A stretch of 64,000 nucleotides of DNA. Origin: Amphiura filiformis (taxonomy: Eukaryota; Echinodermata; Ophiuroidea; Amphilepidida; Amphiuridae). Shown piece after piece: positions 34,217-47,577 of the stretch (positions are counted from its first letter, which is position 1; each line of letters opens with the position of its first letter). The notes below the pieces were generated by a model. The model worked only from the letters and a program-made list of their open reading frames with translations. It searched no databases and had not been told where the DNA came from. Both the position numbers and the translations under genes were made by a program. The DNA lies in contig NC_092629.1 of NCBI RefSeq assembly GCF_039555335.1, positions 33,559,796 through 33,623,795 of the forward strand, written 5' to 3'.

Positions 34217-34328
34217 AGACCCGAGATGTCGTGATTTGACGTCACGTCGACTTGCAATGCGCAGTAACGATGTTCGCCAAACGATGTGCGCATCGGCGTG
34301 ACGTCAAATGACGACATCTCGGGTCTAA
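34217..34328. repeat. Foldback insert in a dispersed repeat
   Basis: gacccgagatgtcgtgatttgacgtcac is inverted at 34298-34328. The flanks 34160-34216 and 34329-34390 resemble, in inverse order, 37440-37566 (attccttgc, gactttttcggtaa, cgaatattcggcttcgaata), where the insert is missing. Confidence 0.65.
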
Positions 34329-34540
34329 GGGTCGGTTCATAGTGCATATTCGAAGGCGAATATTCGGCTTCGAATACTTTTTGTGACGTCAAAATATATA
34401 CGGCAACGAATACACGCCGAGTTGAATCGGATTAAATATCGCGCAACTGATAGCGAGATACTATTGATTTATATGAAAGGCTCGAGGTCACCTGAATATC
34501 GTTCGAGGAACGATGATTTCAAAAATCCCCAATGAAAATC

Positions 34541-34981
34541 AAGGGATCTGGAATGAGCGTTTTGAGCGTTTCGACAGTATTTTTGTGGGACATGAGAGCA
34601 CATCAAACATATCGAATTACATTATGAATACGAAGAATGTCTTTCTGATATCAAATAATTTTCATTTTTTGAAATTCACGATATAATACAAACTCTATGA
34701 CAAATTATTAAAATTTGATATTTTTCACATATTGATATAACAGTCCTCGAAGTAAATATTATAAATCTAATGATATTTTCTTAAAGTGTATGTAGCTGGG
34801 AGGAAAAGCCGACGATCAATTGAAAATTTGCCCTTTCATATTGAAGATATGGATTTTTTCCTCCAAAAGACCTAATTTTTTTGGTGTTTTGGGGAAAAAA
34901 TCCATATCTTCAATACGAAAGGTCAAAATTGTCAATTGATTGTCGGCTTTTCATCCCACCTACATACACTATAAGTATAAT
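34541..34981. mobile_element. TTAA foldback element F, truncated copy
   Basis: It starts gggatctggaatgagcgttt and follows copy 1 to the centre and beyond. It stops at acatacactataagtataa without the right end. Confidence 0.85.
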
Positions 34982-35436
34982 GCGGACCTATTTTCTCAAT
35001 AATTATAAAAATGCGACATTTTTGGTGACTCAAATTTATGTATAGGCTTTCCACTTTTATTTAAGCTATAATTCGCCACTCTTTCTGATTAATAAGTCCA
35101 GCCCAGCCCAAAATACCTCAAATAGTTTCTGTATTTTACCGGAACTCATTAGGGTTACACAAATGGCGCATTCATTTAGTGGTGTGCCCCTTTATTAGTG
35201 CGGTACAAGCGTACCCATTTTTATATGATATAAAAGTAAAGGAAAATGCCTGGCAGGCAATAGCATTCCAATGCTGTAGTGATGGTAAGTAATGTTTTAT
35301 GCAAATAATATGAAATTTAGGCTTACAAACATAACCTAAAGAATGTTTCCATATTTTAAATCGACTGATGCAGAAAAAAGTCCAAATTCAGATTTATGCC
35401 TCCACCCCGGTTTTACATAAATAATGTTTGGCCCCA

Positions 35437-35707
35437 GTTCTACAATCAAGTGCAAATTTGCTGGGACACTTTCATAGTTCAATGACCCTCCCCGCACCCC
35501 TTATTCAATGTTGTATACCAAACGCCTCATTTTTTAAATGGCCTATATTTTTGCTCCAACATTGGTTGGTGGGGAGGAGGATTCGAAATAGGTTGGAAAC
35601 TATACAAATAAAATATCACATGGTGAACTTCATATGACCGGTTTTATTGAACAGAGGGCGCGAAATATGAACAAGTGTCCCAGGGAAATTTGCACTTGAT
35701 TGTAGGT
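35437..35707. repeat. Foldback MITE
   Basis: tctacaatcaagtgcaaatt with tgggacact is inverted at 35675-35706. Confidence 0.8.
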
Positions 35708-36429
35708 CCCCATATCATGGCTATATGCATCTGCCCCTGGCAGACGATGTGTGAGGGTCTGGGGTGGTAAATCATTGGTTATTGATATAAAAATGCGTTT
35801 GCCATGGAGGTTCAACCATTTTTGTCATCTTTTCCGCACTAGCGGAATTCTTGACGTTTTTGGCCCCAATAAACGATGTTATTTTGGGCGGAATAAAGAT
35901 GTAATGCGTTGTTATCAGTCAAATTCATAATTATAATTAATAATTAAGAGGGCAAAATAAGTAATATGTAGGAATGGATATATAGCGCTTTGCAATGAAT
36001 ATCTTCATAAACTATGCAGAACAACCAAAACCACGAGCGTTGGTATCCTATCATTGCGTGTTCTTTTAAAATAAATTCTTGTTTATTTCTATAATTTGTG
36101 AATCAGGCATTAAAACACACTTAGGCCCTAGCAATGTAGGCCTACACAAGTTCGGAACGAGACTTTTTATCTTTTGACGCGTATTTCGGTCAAATGCCAA
36201 AATTGATTGCTCAATGAATCATGAAATGGGAGCAGTACTACTTTGATGATACCGATCTCAAGTGGGTATCAGCCAATGAAAAAAGTATTCACCGGAAATA
36301 TATTTGTGGCAGTTGAATTTTGTTGAACTCGACAGATATATATTTGGTGGGTCACCGTGGGTGGTCTCATATATAACACTTGTGAGGGCTGTCATATTAG
36401 TCGTCGCTTCAATCATATCTTATGATATT

Positions 36430-36438
36430 TATATATAT

Positions 36439-36521
<83 letters not shown>

Positions 36522-36640
36522 TTTGTTTATTTATTTATTTATTTATATTTATTTATTTATTTATTTATGAATTTATTGACTTATTTATTGACTTATTTAT
36601 TGATTTTTTATTGATTTACTTATTTATCTATTGACTCATT
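36430..36640 (+). repeat. (TTTA)n microsatellite
   Basis: A long run of attt units, degenerating toward gattt at the right. The open frames giving Leu-Phe-Ile-Tyr repeats here are not genes. Confidence 0.97.
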
Positions 36641-36754
36641 CATTTCTTGATTTGCTTTGCAGTTGAAACCTACAAGATGGTATGGGTCAACCTCCGCGCC
36701 TGTTACAGGCAGGTCGTAAATGCCCCAAAAAGGCAAATCTTTTTGACTCCTATT

Positions 36755-37251
36755 CAGGTCAGGGGCGTAACCAGACCTGACCTTCGGGGGGGGGGGCAAG
36801 ATTGAAAAATTTCCCAATTTCTGATCAAAAGAGGTGGATTCGGTGGGGTCCAGGGGTCCAGGCGGGGATCAAGGGGGCTGAGCGCCATGAAGCTCCTGGT
36901 TTTTGGCATATTAGAAAATATCAGTGTTTCAGAGTACAAATTTCACAATGAAAGTAGTAGGCCTATAGATCTTCTCTCTTTCTTTCCTTTTCTCTTCTCC
37001 TTGAGTCCCTTCCCTTTCTCTTCTCCTTCCCCTTTTCTTCCCTCTTTTTCTTTTCTTCTTTCCCCTTTCTCTTCCCTCTTTCTTTCCTTTTTTCTTCTCC
37101 TTCCCTTTTTCTCTTCTTTCCCTTTCTCTTCCCTCTTTTTCTTCCCTCTTTTCTCCCTTTCCCCTTTTCCCTTCCCAATTTTTTACTCTCCTTCCAGGTT
37201 TTTTGTGTCCGGGGGCAGCTTGCACCCCGGCCCCCACTGGTTACGCCACTG
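36755..37251. mobile_element. hAT-like MITE, 8-bp duplication CTCCTATT
   Basis: caggggcgtaaccag near the left end pairs with ctggttacgccactg at the right end. ctcctatt flanks both sides (36747-36754 and 37252-37259). The left end carries five extra bases. The interior includes a ctttcc-rich tract (36970-37195), the source of Lys/Glu-rich minus-strand ORFs. Confidence 0.8.
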
Positions 37252-37616
37252 CTCCTATTTAGACCCATTTATACAGACATTAAATCATGACAATAGTTCA
37301 ATGGAGTTTACCTATTATGATTTTATTAACTTCGTTAAAGAAATTCTCTAAATTTTGCTTACCTTGGTCAACGGGCAATACTTGTTAACAGTCGGGCAAC
37401 GCTGTAAATTGTAGAAATATATCTTTCTCCGGTTCATAGTTTTATATTCGAAGCCGCATATATTTTGACGCCCAAAACGTATTCGAAGCCGAATATTCGG
37501 CTTCGAATATTCACTTTGAACCAGCCTTAACTGCAAGGAATTATGAGATTACCGAAAAAGTCAATTGTGGCCATGCCCAGGTGGCCATGCCCAGGTGGCC
37601 ATGTGGAAGACTAAGA

Positions 37617-38161
37617 CGTTCAAGTTCAAGTTTATTTCACCATCATCATATCATATAGGTAACAAAATATAGAGAAAAGGATGGTAGGACAATCACAAGA
37701 GCAAAGCTCGAAAGACGTGATTGCCCTCAGTGCAAAAACGAAAAGACGCCTACAAACAACAGACAAAGACGGGGGTGAAAAACGGCAGACTGACAGTACT
37801 AGTGCAGACAGACAAAGACGTTGGCAATGGCATTTAAGGAAAATTATGGACAGGGATAGAAGTATGTATATGTTAACTTAAGTACAACTTACAATATTAT
37901 GATACAATTCTGAATACAATATATCTATGAGTATGAAGAAATTAAGTAATCTTTATAGTTGCGTTTAAAAGAATAAGGAGACAAAGCCATTTTGATTACG
38001 TCGGGGATAGAATTCCAAAGCAATGGACCCTGCCTCCTAATAGTGTTTCTAGCCAAATCATATTTGAATATTGCAGGACGAAAACAATGGGATGAACGAG
38101 TGGAATAACTATGGATGGCCATATTTTTAACGAAGTAATTGTAGTGAAAGTAGTGAAACAT
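37617..38161 (-). mobile_element. 5'-truncated LINE fragment
   Basis: The minus-strand frame 38161-37925 reads the post-RT region of a non-LTR element: NMAIHSYSTRSSHCF, then RRQGPLLWNSIPDVIK, then a basic end. The pattern G-P-x-x-W-N-S-[IL]-P is typical. The 3' end is gaaataaacttgaacttgaa at 37641-37617. It is a different family from the LINE at 16146 because the tail differs. Confidence 0.75.
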
Positions 38162-38899
38162 GTGATTTTCATGTTGTTTTGATTTTTAATCGATTTTCTG
38201 CAACTGAATTTTTACTCGGTTCACAAAAATAGCCACCAGCTGGGTCATTGACAATGGTCACATGCCAGTGATTTTACAGTTCTGGGAGGACAATATGTTA
38301 ATTCATCTGTAGGCCTAAACTCAGGTCATTTGACCAAATACCTTATACTTTTTAATCTAGTGGCATTTTTCAAACTGTTTCCTTTATTTTGATACACCCT
38401 GTAAAGGATTTTTTACCTTCAAAAAGGAGAGGCGTGGCCTGTGACGTCATTTACGTGGTTGAATTTTGGGGCATCCCTTTAAAGATTATTTACACCTTAA
38501 AGGGGGGTAACCCTATTGGTTTTGGATATGGATTGTCTTTAAAATTACATAATAATATCAAATATCGCCCCCCTTTATGCTGCTTTGTGAAAAAACGAGA
38601 GCATTTTCGGCGTAAATGTGAATAAATAGCCAAATTTGCAATCCAATACCTTGGTATACGTGAATTGCATTCTGGGTAGGCAAGCAACAACAACCATTTC
38701 CGTTCGTATGACGAATTTAATGCTGACATGCTGTACAATCAATGCCCGGCCCGTAGCCTATTGAACGAAAAATATTTGTTTTTTTCGTACCGTTTCAGAA
38801 AAAAAGGAAACAAAATATATTTCCCCTTGCAATATGTACATTTCAAATGAATATAAAAAAGTTTGGGTTAAAAATGGAGAGGAAAAAAAACCCAATCCC

Positions 38900-38987
38900 A
38901 CCCCGGATTTTGAACCGGTTACCTCACGGGTAGAAACATGAAGCGCGCGCTAACCGACTGAGCTAATCGGCCCGCTGCCTCTATCGT
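38900..38987 (-). ncRNA. tRNA-like sequence (pseudo-tRNA or SINE head)
   Basis: Read on the minus strand, gattagctcagtcggttagc is a good box A and D-arm. About 45 bases later ggttcaaaatccgg matches box B. The T-stem has mismatches and no acceptor pairing is clear. Confidence 0.55.
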
Positions 38988-39017
38988 GGAAATTTTATAA
39001 TTAAATACGGCACACCG

Positions 39018-39108
39018 TCTAGACGCGTCTCCTCAGCAGTTAGTGTGGTTCGCTTTTTTCACAGAATGTGTATGACGCGAAACCAAAGTAGCTGTTGAGG
39101 CGACTGAT
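39018..39108. repeat. Short foldback related to 31634-31970
   Basis: gtctcctcagcagttagtgtggttcgc is inverted at 39080-39108 around a 20-base loop. Confidence 0.65.
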
Positions 39109-40330
39109 ATTACGAGCTATTTCGTTCATAATTCCCGGCCCAGAAATCAAAGTATTTACCATTGTTTACAAACTGGTATACCTGTAAAAGCCGCTGTGTT
39201 TCATGATTTCTCCGGAAATACATCGACTTGGAGCGTCAAATTTCAGGATAGTAATGAGAAAATAGTATCTATTATGTGAGACTATAGCCTCAAGAACAAT
39301 GAAAAAAATCGGGGGGATGATGCTGTCGATCGGGTTACGGACCTTTAAGTCCATACCGAGTTCGGTACTTTTATTCAGAAGTGCATCGTTATTTGAGTTA
39401 TTGACTATACACTATAAATTAAAATTGCCAACACCAGTAAATTATTCTAACTTGGAATATTTTCATTTATCATTTATACAAATATTGACTGCTATGAGGG
39501 GTTTTGAGATCACCGCGGGCCTATAATGTTAACCATGCCCCGAATAAAAAACAGTCAATATTTGTTTTATATACCAAATCTTAAGATTCTTGTCATCTGT
39601 TTGGTTAAAAGCATAGATTTTGGGAAGAGAAATTAATTTCAATGCGAACGGCACAGATTACAATTTGCGATTTCCGCGTAATTATAGCGCGCGAAAACAT
39701 TAACACGTGCGTAATATCATTTTACGCTGGGAACAAAGCACACGCAGAACTATGCCCGGGCAATAGGTACTTTTGCGGGCATAGTCAAAACTATGCCCGC
39801 GCTTTTAACCAATCAGATGGCGGGAATCTTTAGATGAGGTATATAAAATAATTTATAGACCAATGCAGAAGTCTTCAGGGTCATATCCGGCCTGGTGACC
39901 TGTAAAAATAGAACAATGAATACGAAATTGTATTGTATATTATTACAAAATACCCCGCAAAATACATAAATGGTCCCAAATTTGCATAGATATGCAACAA
40001 ATGTGCGTGTTGGGTGGGGTGGGGTTGGGGTGTGATTGGGTGTGTGTGTGTTGAGGGGGGTGGAGGGTGTATGTGTTGGGGTGGAGCTGATGGCACATCA
40101 AAAGGTGAACAATTTTTGATTATCACATAATTATAATTATCCTGAAATGTATCTGCCAGTAAATACGGTATAGTAAATGAAAACTATACTTAAAATAGAT
40201 GTCAAAATCAATTATCATAATTATTAAAGCCGTGTTTGAAAACAATGCATATGCAAGTTAAGCAATGAACATCGTAATTATGATCATAATTGAAACAAAT
40301 TGAGTTCATTTTCATTATTCAATAGTTTCA
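39109..40330. other. Intergenic, nothing recognised
   Basis: tatgcccgggcaatag and ggcatagtcaaaactatgcccg near 39751-39800 form a small inverted pair. A G/T-rich tract lies at 40005-40085. No gene is seen. Confidence 0.45.
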
Positions 40331-40334
40331 TTAA

Positions 40335-40663
40335 AGGCCCATCCAGTGATTTGCTCATCCGGACGAACGTAAAAATCAGTCATCAAAATTCAGATTTTGG
40401 TACCTTTGTCATTGTCATAGATGTGCTAACACAGCCTGCTAGTGGTTCAGCCGAAAGCCGTATATTTAAGTCAAAATAAAGCAGTTACATGATTAGCTAC
40501 GTGTATTTGGATGGGGCTTCAATTTGGATGTTTTCTTCGTTTACTGCTAATTTTTTCATTTCAAAAATACTATGACAAATTGAATGACTTATCCTTCACT
40601 TTTAAGCAATTTATAAACAATTTTGATTTGTTTACACTTGCGCTGGGATCACTGAATTTGCCT
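40335..40663. mobile_element. TTAA MITE, TIR AGGC...CAGTGATTTGC
   Basis: Flanked by TTAA at 40331-40334 and 40664-40667. The left end aggcccatccagtgatttgc pairs imperfectly with the right end gatcactgaatttgcct. A related end, aaaggtactaccagtgatttgc, is at 30190. Confidence 0.7.
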
Positions 40664-41511
40664 TTAAAGCCATTATGTGTGATTTGCTCCACCGCCATCA
40701 TTTTATCTCCAATTTCTACTTTTTGCATGATTGTAATGCCCAGTGGTGTACTAAAATACCACGTGAAAGACTAAGACTGAAGTGCTCTAATTGCAGTACA
40801 ATTTAAGTTTTTATATTAAAACTGAAGATCTCCGGTTTTATAATAGAGTTCACCAATCAAGTGCTTGCTAACACGTCCGATCAATGTCAGCTTATGTGTA
40901 CACACGTATCATTGAATCAGTGACGTATAATATATTGAATGCATATCGCTGTTCGTAGTACGTCTTGACGTATAAACTGTGTGCATATCGCTATATTCGT
41001 AATGCACATGTGTTTACATTTGGTGTGTTTACTTTCTAAACAATTTTGATAGTAAACATGTTGAATGTTTAGAATCTAAATAGGCCTACTGTGTTTACTC
41101 TGTGTTTATGTGTTTACTTTGTGTTTACTTTGTGTTTACTTTGGTGTTTAGGTGTTAAGGCGTCCTATATGCCTAACTTTACTATGTGAATGAGCAATTA
41201 AACATATTGCAGTGTTTAAAAAGTGTTACAGAAACCATAAACACTTGGATTTACAGTATACCAGTTGTAGTCCTACTAATGCATGGCACTTTTGATGGCC
41301 CAGGGGAAAGTCAGCCCATATTTGCAAGACTATACACACCTTAAAAGATGAAATAGGCCTAAACCTATTCATGTTATCGTCTGGCCATGGTCTAGTCTGC
41401 TGGCTGATCTTTCCCTGGGAAATTAGGTTTTCCAAATTGGGCCTGTAATGAATCTATCCAGCGATCCCCTAATAACCCTAACATGATCGTTGAGCCCTAT
41501 AGACCTAAGCT

Positions 41512-41838
41512 TTACCGTGCGTAACACAATCTTTGACCCATAAGCTTTAATATATCGTGCGTAACACGATCTTTGACCCCTATAAGCTTACCGTGCGTGA
41601 CACGATCTTTAACCCCTATAAGCTTACCGTGCGTAATTTTGACGTCATTACATATCTCATGGTATTCCTTGCTTGCGATCAGTTTAGCTTGGGCTGGATT
41701 CCACCAATCGATGAGTTTCGAGTCCAAGCGAGTCATCATAGCGGAGCCGCCGACTGGGCAAGCCTGAAGTCTGTTTGTTATCTCGTCTACATCTGTCCTA
41801 CCTCTGACATAGGTGGCATCACTAAAAAAAGCGTCGAT
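41512..41838 (-). CDS. Solute-binding-like gene, exon 7, end uncertain
   Basis: The acceptor is tactatag, phase 0. It encodes IDAFFSDATYVRGRTDVDEI, then LQACPVGGSAMMTRLDSKL and DWWNPAQAKL. After EICNDVKITHG the frame reads two 12-residue repeats (THGKLIGVKDRV) and stops at 41512. Each repeat also contains a donor-like CACG|GTAAGC (41628 and 41592, both phase 1), so the exon may instead splice to an unseen last exon. Confidence 0.78.
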   Translation of the reverse strand: MDAFFSDATYVRGRTDVDEITNRLQACPVGGSAMMTRLDSKLIDWWNPAQAKLIASKEYHEICNDVKITHGKLIGVKDRVTHGKLIGVKDRVTHDILKLMGQRLCYAR

Positions 41839-44800
41839 CTATAGTACACAGGAATAAAATAGGCTCGTGAGTCTGAAAGAACTGTATGATAGACCTACTC
41901 TCGAACAAAATATGTAAATGGAAAATTAAAATGTTCCACACACGGAATCGTGTTTGCGCTTTACTAAAGCTTTTAATAGTGCCCTTGTATACCGTACTCT
42001 TATAGGCCCTATACTGAAAATAAATAAAAACATTTATTCATTAGGCAAAAAAAAAAGGTTTGTCTCAACGCTTGCACGCGCATTTGTAAAATCGCGCGAT
42101 TTGAAAAAAAAAGAGAAATGCGGACATTTTGTTTCCCATCAAAATTTTCTTTTCAATTTTTTCCGAAAAAATTCGGCAAAAATCATATTTTTTTTTTATT
42201 TTTCCATAAAAATAAAAGTAAAAAAATAAATAAATCGCATATCGCATTTGTTTTCAAACTACTCGTGAGCTTTTTTTGCCTTATATGAGGGGGTATCCAA
42301 AAGTTTTTGACATCACCCAGAAGGAAAAGAGCTATATTGATGAAATTTTGTCAGTGTAATCACTGGTCCTTATGTACATTATGGTCCAAAAATGGTCTCA
42401 TAAGTATGTTTTCTTACTTTACAGGTGGCACTAGATGGGCTTATTCAAAACTGATACTCCCTCTGTGGCTGACTTTAGTTAAATCTTCCACAGGGGTAGT
42501 GTGGCTTTCAACTGGAATAGCCCAATTTTACAAAATTTTATACCCAAATCAAGATCTTTACCGAATGTGTGCGCACTTCCGGGGCGCACGTGCGTATTTA
42601 AACAGTACCAAAAACAAGGAATATTTATTTTTTATTTTTGTTAGGGGAACCCCCTCCCTGTCAGGCACGCGCGCCACTGCGGGAGAACCCACTCCGGGTC
42701 TCGGAATAGCGACTTTATTTTACTCACCGTTTCGTCTACCAGCAAGTCGTAACACTCTTCAAAAGTCGTGCAATGTCGTATGTTTTCTGTTGGAAGTACC
42801 GCTCCCTGAAGTAGAACAGAAATACGATAATAATTATCACAAACCCGGAGCTTAATGTATCAGAATCTTGAAAATATCGACAAGTTTTAAGTTAAGTTTG
42901 ACGCTTTGAGAAAGAAAACGGCACCATGCGAAGTTTGATTTCAATCCCATTTAACATACGCCATATTATAGCATTTGAGGACGCCCTCAAGTTTGGTCAC
43001 AATTCGTTTTTTTACATGATTGTATTAACCCTAACACCCATAAATACCACAAAATACCACGATGAAAACAAATGCGCATCCGTGAATCCAAGGGTCTGCG
43101 ATGACGCAATCACCAATTGCTAGCTGCCCGGGCAGCGTTAACCGTGTAGCTACCGGTCCGTGATCGTGTGATTGGCATGTGCGGGGTGTCTAAGGTTCGA
43201 ATCCCGGGGGTGCCAAGTGACTTCTTTGTTCACCTTCTCTCCTCTTTCGTAACTTCTAACTTCCGATATCAAAAAGCTCGGTCTGGTGTTAGGGTTTAGG
43301 AACTAACACACCCTACAAAAATCATGACTTTAGGCGTTGTATTTGTGACAAAATCCGATATTTACGATGTGTCCCGTAATTTAATTCATACGATCGAAAT
43401 TTAGTCGAACGCAATCGCGACGTTGATAACACTGTACGTACATAACACATCTACAGGATCGACGTCAGTAATGATCGACGGAGTGACATGCATTGGCGAC
43501 ATCTGCGTTGGAATGAAATTGCAGGTTGTTTTGCGTTTACCTCACTTGTTCGGTTCAAATTAAAATATCTGACAGTAAAAACTAACATTTTGTGGGAATA
43601 AATAATACAAATCTATTTTAATGGAAATGTTACAATAAGGCTATAAGGTATAACAACGAGTTAAGTTTCGCAACAATTCTTTTTTTATTGTTACCTTGCG
43701 ATTTCCAGATAGCATCAGTGGCGCGCGGGGGAAATAGGGAAAAGATCAAGAAAATTGGGTAAAAGTGGGCAAGGAGCGGTAAAAGTGTGGAAGTTTGCCT
43801 ACAATTGGGCAATTTTGGACCCAAATAGTTCAGTTTTCGTTGCTTTAGTTTGCCTCGTGTAATGCTCCCGTGGTATCATCACCGGGTATAGTGCAGTGAT
43901 ACTGTATGGCGCTGTGTAGTGATATTTCAATTAGCATTTTGTCTTGTTATAGATTGGCGGAGCAGAACCAATGTTTTTTGGTATCTTTACACCTCAAATA
44001 GAATTGGTTTCATTTTTGGGGCGCCCGCAACGGCGGGCCCCTTATTTGGCATGTCTTTGTAAAAAGCATCTAATTTCACTCTTGCTAGATTTACTTTATA
44101 TAAAAACAGGGAAAATCTGCTCCAACTGACCGGCGGGTCAGATTTACTTTGTAATTGTTTTGCGTAAAGTATGCGCAGCTTAGAAATAAAACCACAATTT
44201 GCTTGGATTTTATTTTATTATTGTTTACTAATATGCACGAGATGAAATCTTGTGCGTATATTCTTTGTTTAAAATACAAAATTAATGGAATTATAAAAAC
44301 ACCAAATAAACCGAGACCTTTGTATGGCTTAAACCAGTTTACCGTCTCTTAGAACCCGATTTGACCAGATCAATAACGAGGCAGTGAAACGCCTCTTAAA
44401 CCGATGGCCTTGGTTTGTTAATTACCATGCTTCATAGAAATTGAATACATATCTACCCCCTTATTTTCTGTCAATAACTGGAGCCCTATATAATGACAAA
44501 TTTGGACATTATTATCTCATCTTGCCCTGGTTTTTTTTATTATTTAGTTCAGTAGAAACATAGCAAATTTTCGGACGTTGTGCAGTCCTTCTTCAGGCTG
44601 AACCTGGTAGAAACAATATAATACAAGAAAATAATGGTAGACCCTATGATACAAGTGATCTTACAAACTCATGAACATACATTAAGCTGATAGCACTTAG
44701 AGAGTACGAGTAGCCAAGAAGCTCAAAAAAATATATTAACTGATGATACACCAGCTAGTGTCTTAATTGTACACAGTGATGAAATATCATATTAAACTTA

Positions 44801-47520
44801 CTCAGAGAGTTGCATACCAAAAATATGTACAGCAAAAAGTAGATGTGGATGTGTGTGTATCGTGTGTGGATGACAACAACAACAAAGACGAAAAAGATGC
44901 GAGGGCGCTCGAACATGCAACAAGAACCCGATTTGACCAGATCAATAACGAGGCAGTGAAACGCCTCTTAAACCGATGGCCTTGGTTTGTTAATTACCAT
45001 GCTTCATAGAAATTGAATACATATCTACCCCCTTATTTTCTGTCAATAACTGGAGCCCTATATAATGACAAATTTGGACATTATTATCTCATCTTGCCCT
45101 GGTTTTTTTATTATTTAGTTCAGTAGAAACATAGCAAATTTTCGGACGTTGTGCAGTCCTTCTTCAGGCTGAACCTGGTAGAAACAATATAATACAAGAA
45201 AATAATGGAAGACCCTATGATACAAGTGATCTTACAAACTCATGAACATACATTAAGCTGATAGCACTTAGAGAGTACGAATGAGTAGCCAAGAAGCTCA
45301 AAAAAATATATTAACTGATGATACACCAGCTAGTGTCTTAATTGTACACAGTGATGAAATATCATATTAAACTTACTCAGAGAGTTGCATACCAAAAATA
45401 TGTACAGCAAAAAGTAGATGTGGATGTGTGTGTATCGTGTGTGGATGACAACAACAACAAAGACGAAAAAGATGCGAGGGCGCTCGAACATGCAACAAGA
45501 GCAGGCGAGGGTGGGTCGGTGGTCACTCGTGAGCATTAATACCATGGGGACGGAGGGTTTGAAGTTTGGCGATCCAGAAAGATTCTCTGTGAAGGATAGC
45601 GTTTTGGGATTTCTTGTGAATTTGCTCGATTGGCATGAGACGGATGTCGTGCACGGAATGTTGACCGGAGTTGAAGTGGGTGACGTAGGGAAGACTTTTG
45701 CCGCCTTTAGAGTTGTTGTGTTTTATTTCTGAGCGAGTGTTGTTGAACCTAGTGTATAGAGATGTGGTTGTCTTGCCCACATACTGCTTCCTGCATCTAT
45801 TGCATGTTATTAAATAGATGAGCCAGGAGCATATATATAACCTCTACTATATAGTAACGCATTGTACCCATGTTATCAAATTTACAATGCATGCATAACA
45901 TGAATTTAATTTTTTATGATTGCAAACACAGGTAGCTAACAAAATGCTACCTATTGCGCTACACTGTGTTAATAGGTCGTACCTATTTTGCTTGTTCTAC
46001 ACGTACTTCATATGACCAAACCATGCACCAGTAGGCCTATAACCAAAGCAATATTATCTATTCCTTCTAATCACATTCATGTTTTGTCATGCATATGACT
46101 TATGCATGTACACTTATTTTAATGTTATGTCAACGTAATGACTACTGTGTTTCAAGGCACCACCCTACATAATCACAAATTGACACGAATGATTCATTCC
46201 AATTCAATTTATTTCATCCAAAACGGTCCTGTCATATACACCTTCCCCATGCAATCGAACACATTTCTTTTGCATTTGATCATCTTCTACTCTTCCCTAG
46301 AAAAAAATCATTATAATACCAAATCTAAACACCATGAAATTCACCATATCACGTCCAAACTCACATTGGGCGCCCCATTCCTTTTTTAAAGAAATTTTTA
46401 TTAATATGCTCTCTATGCTTCCCACGAGGGATCAAAGCTCATGGGGCCAAAATTAAAAATTGTTGTGTCGTTTCGTATACCTCGAAGTCAATTTTCATCT
46501 AGTCCTCAGTTTGGGAGTTACAAAGTAGATCGGGGAAATTGCTTTAATTTATTATTCATTCATTTATTGTTGTAATAATGTTATCATTAAAAATATTTTT
46601 AATAATTAATTCATGAAATATCAATAATTGCTCTTTTATTATCTGTTTTTATTTTAGTAAAACATTTACAATATTTTGTACGCACAAAAAAACAATTTTC
46701 CCGATAGATCAAAGGGCAAAGTGCCCAAAAGGTGCAAAAACTGTCCCACAATGCATTGTATTTAATGCCGATTTGGCTTATAAAATATAGCCCATGCAAT
46801 GCACATAATATATCAAATCATATTCACAATGCACCGAGTCAATCGTGACTTGTCTGACTGTCTCAAATTACTCCTCTAGGCAAACGAAATAGGAAACATT
46901 TTTGAGAAATATGTATATAACTTCAGAATCGGTTGAAATTAGTAGTGGTCAAAAGTTAAGCATTTAGCCTACATACTTCTATTGGACTTTAGCTGCATTC
47001 ACTGTGAAGGGGAAAATGACAATAGAAATTGCATGACATTTCTTATGTTTATGTGAGTAATAGCACTCCTAACAGCTCCTAACACACAGCGCCATGTACT
47101 GTATCCCCGGGACTGTATCAACCAAAGAGAATAGAACCAAGGAGTACCGACCCCACCATATTTGTGTGTCAATCATGGACGGCAAAATAGTGCACCTTCT
47201 TTCGCCATGCGCCACGTTAACTTCGATGTGTGTGCATGTTTACGTTTCCGTTGTGCGAGTAGGCTTTTTACCCCTATACTTACAACAATTTCTTCCGACT
47301 TTGCAAGACAATGTTCATCACCGGAGCCTCCGTCGAAGAAACCAATGGTCTTCCCAGTTATATCTTGCCAGTCGAAGCCCCTTGGATTGCCTGGCAGCGT
47401 GGCAAATGACTGATGCGGGGATACGGTAAATGGATCGCTAAAGGCGAAGGTACGTTGTCGTTCAGGCTTAACTCGATATCCTAAAACAGTAATATAGAGG
47501 TATATTAATTATATAATCAT

Positions 47521-47577
<57 letters not shown>

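Noticed and set aside
36304..36634. Open frames of Leu-Phe-Ile-Tyr repeats
   Set aside because: Translation of a (TTTA)n microsatellite.
36929..37268. Minus-strand Lys/Glu/Arg-rich ORFs over 100 residues
   Set aside because: Complement of a ctttcc-rich tract inside a hAT-like MITE.
40511..40774. 87-residue ORF with hydrophobic segments
   Set aside because: Mostly inside the TTAA MITE 40335-40663 and lacks splice or family support.
42307..42855. 182-residue plus-strand ORF
   Set aside because: Overlaps exon 6 antisense and a possible mariner end; no recognisable domain.
47094..47429. Plus-strand ORFs of 111 and 83 residues
   Set aside because: Shadows of exon 5 of the minus-strand solute-binding-like gene.
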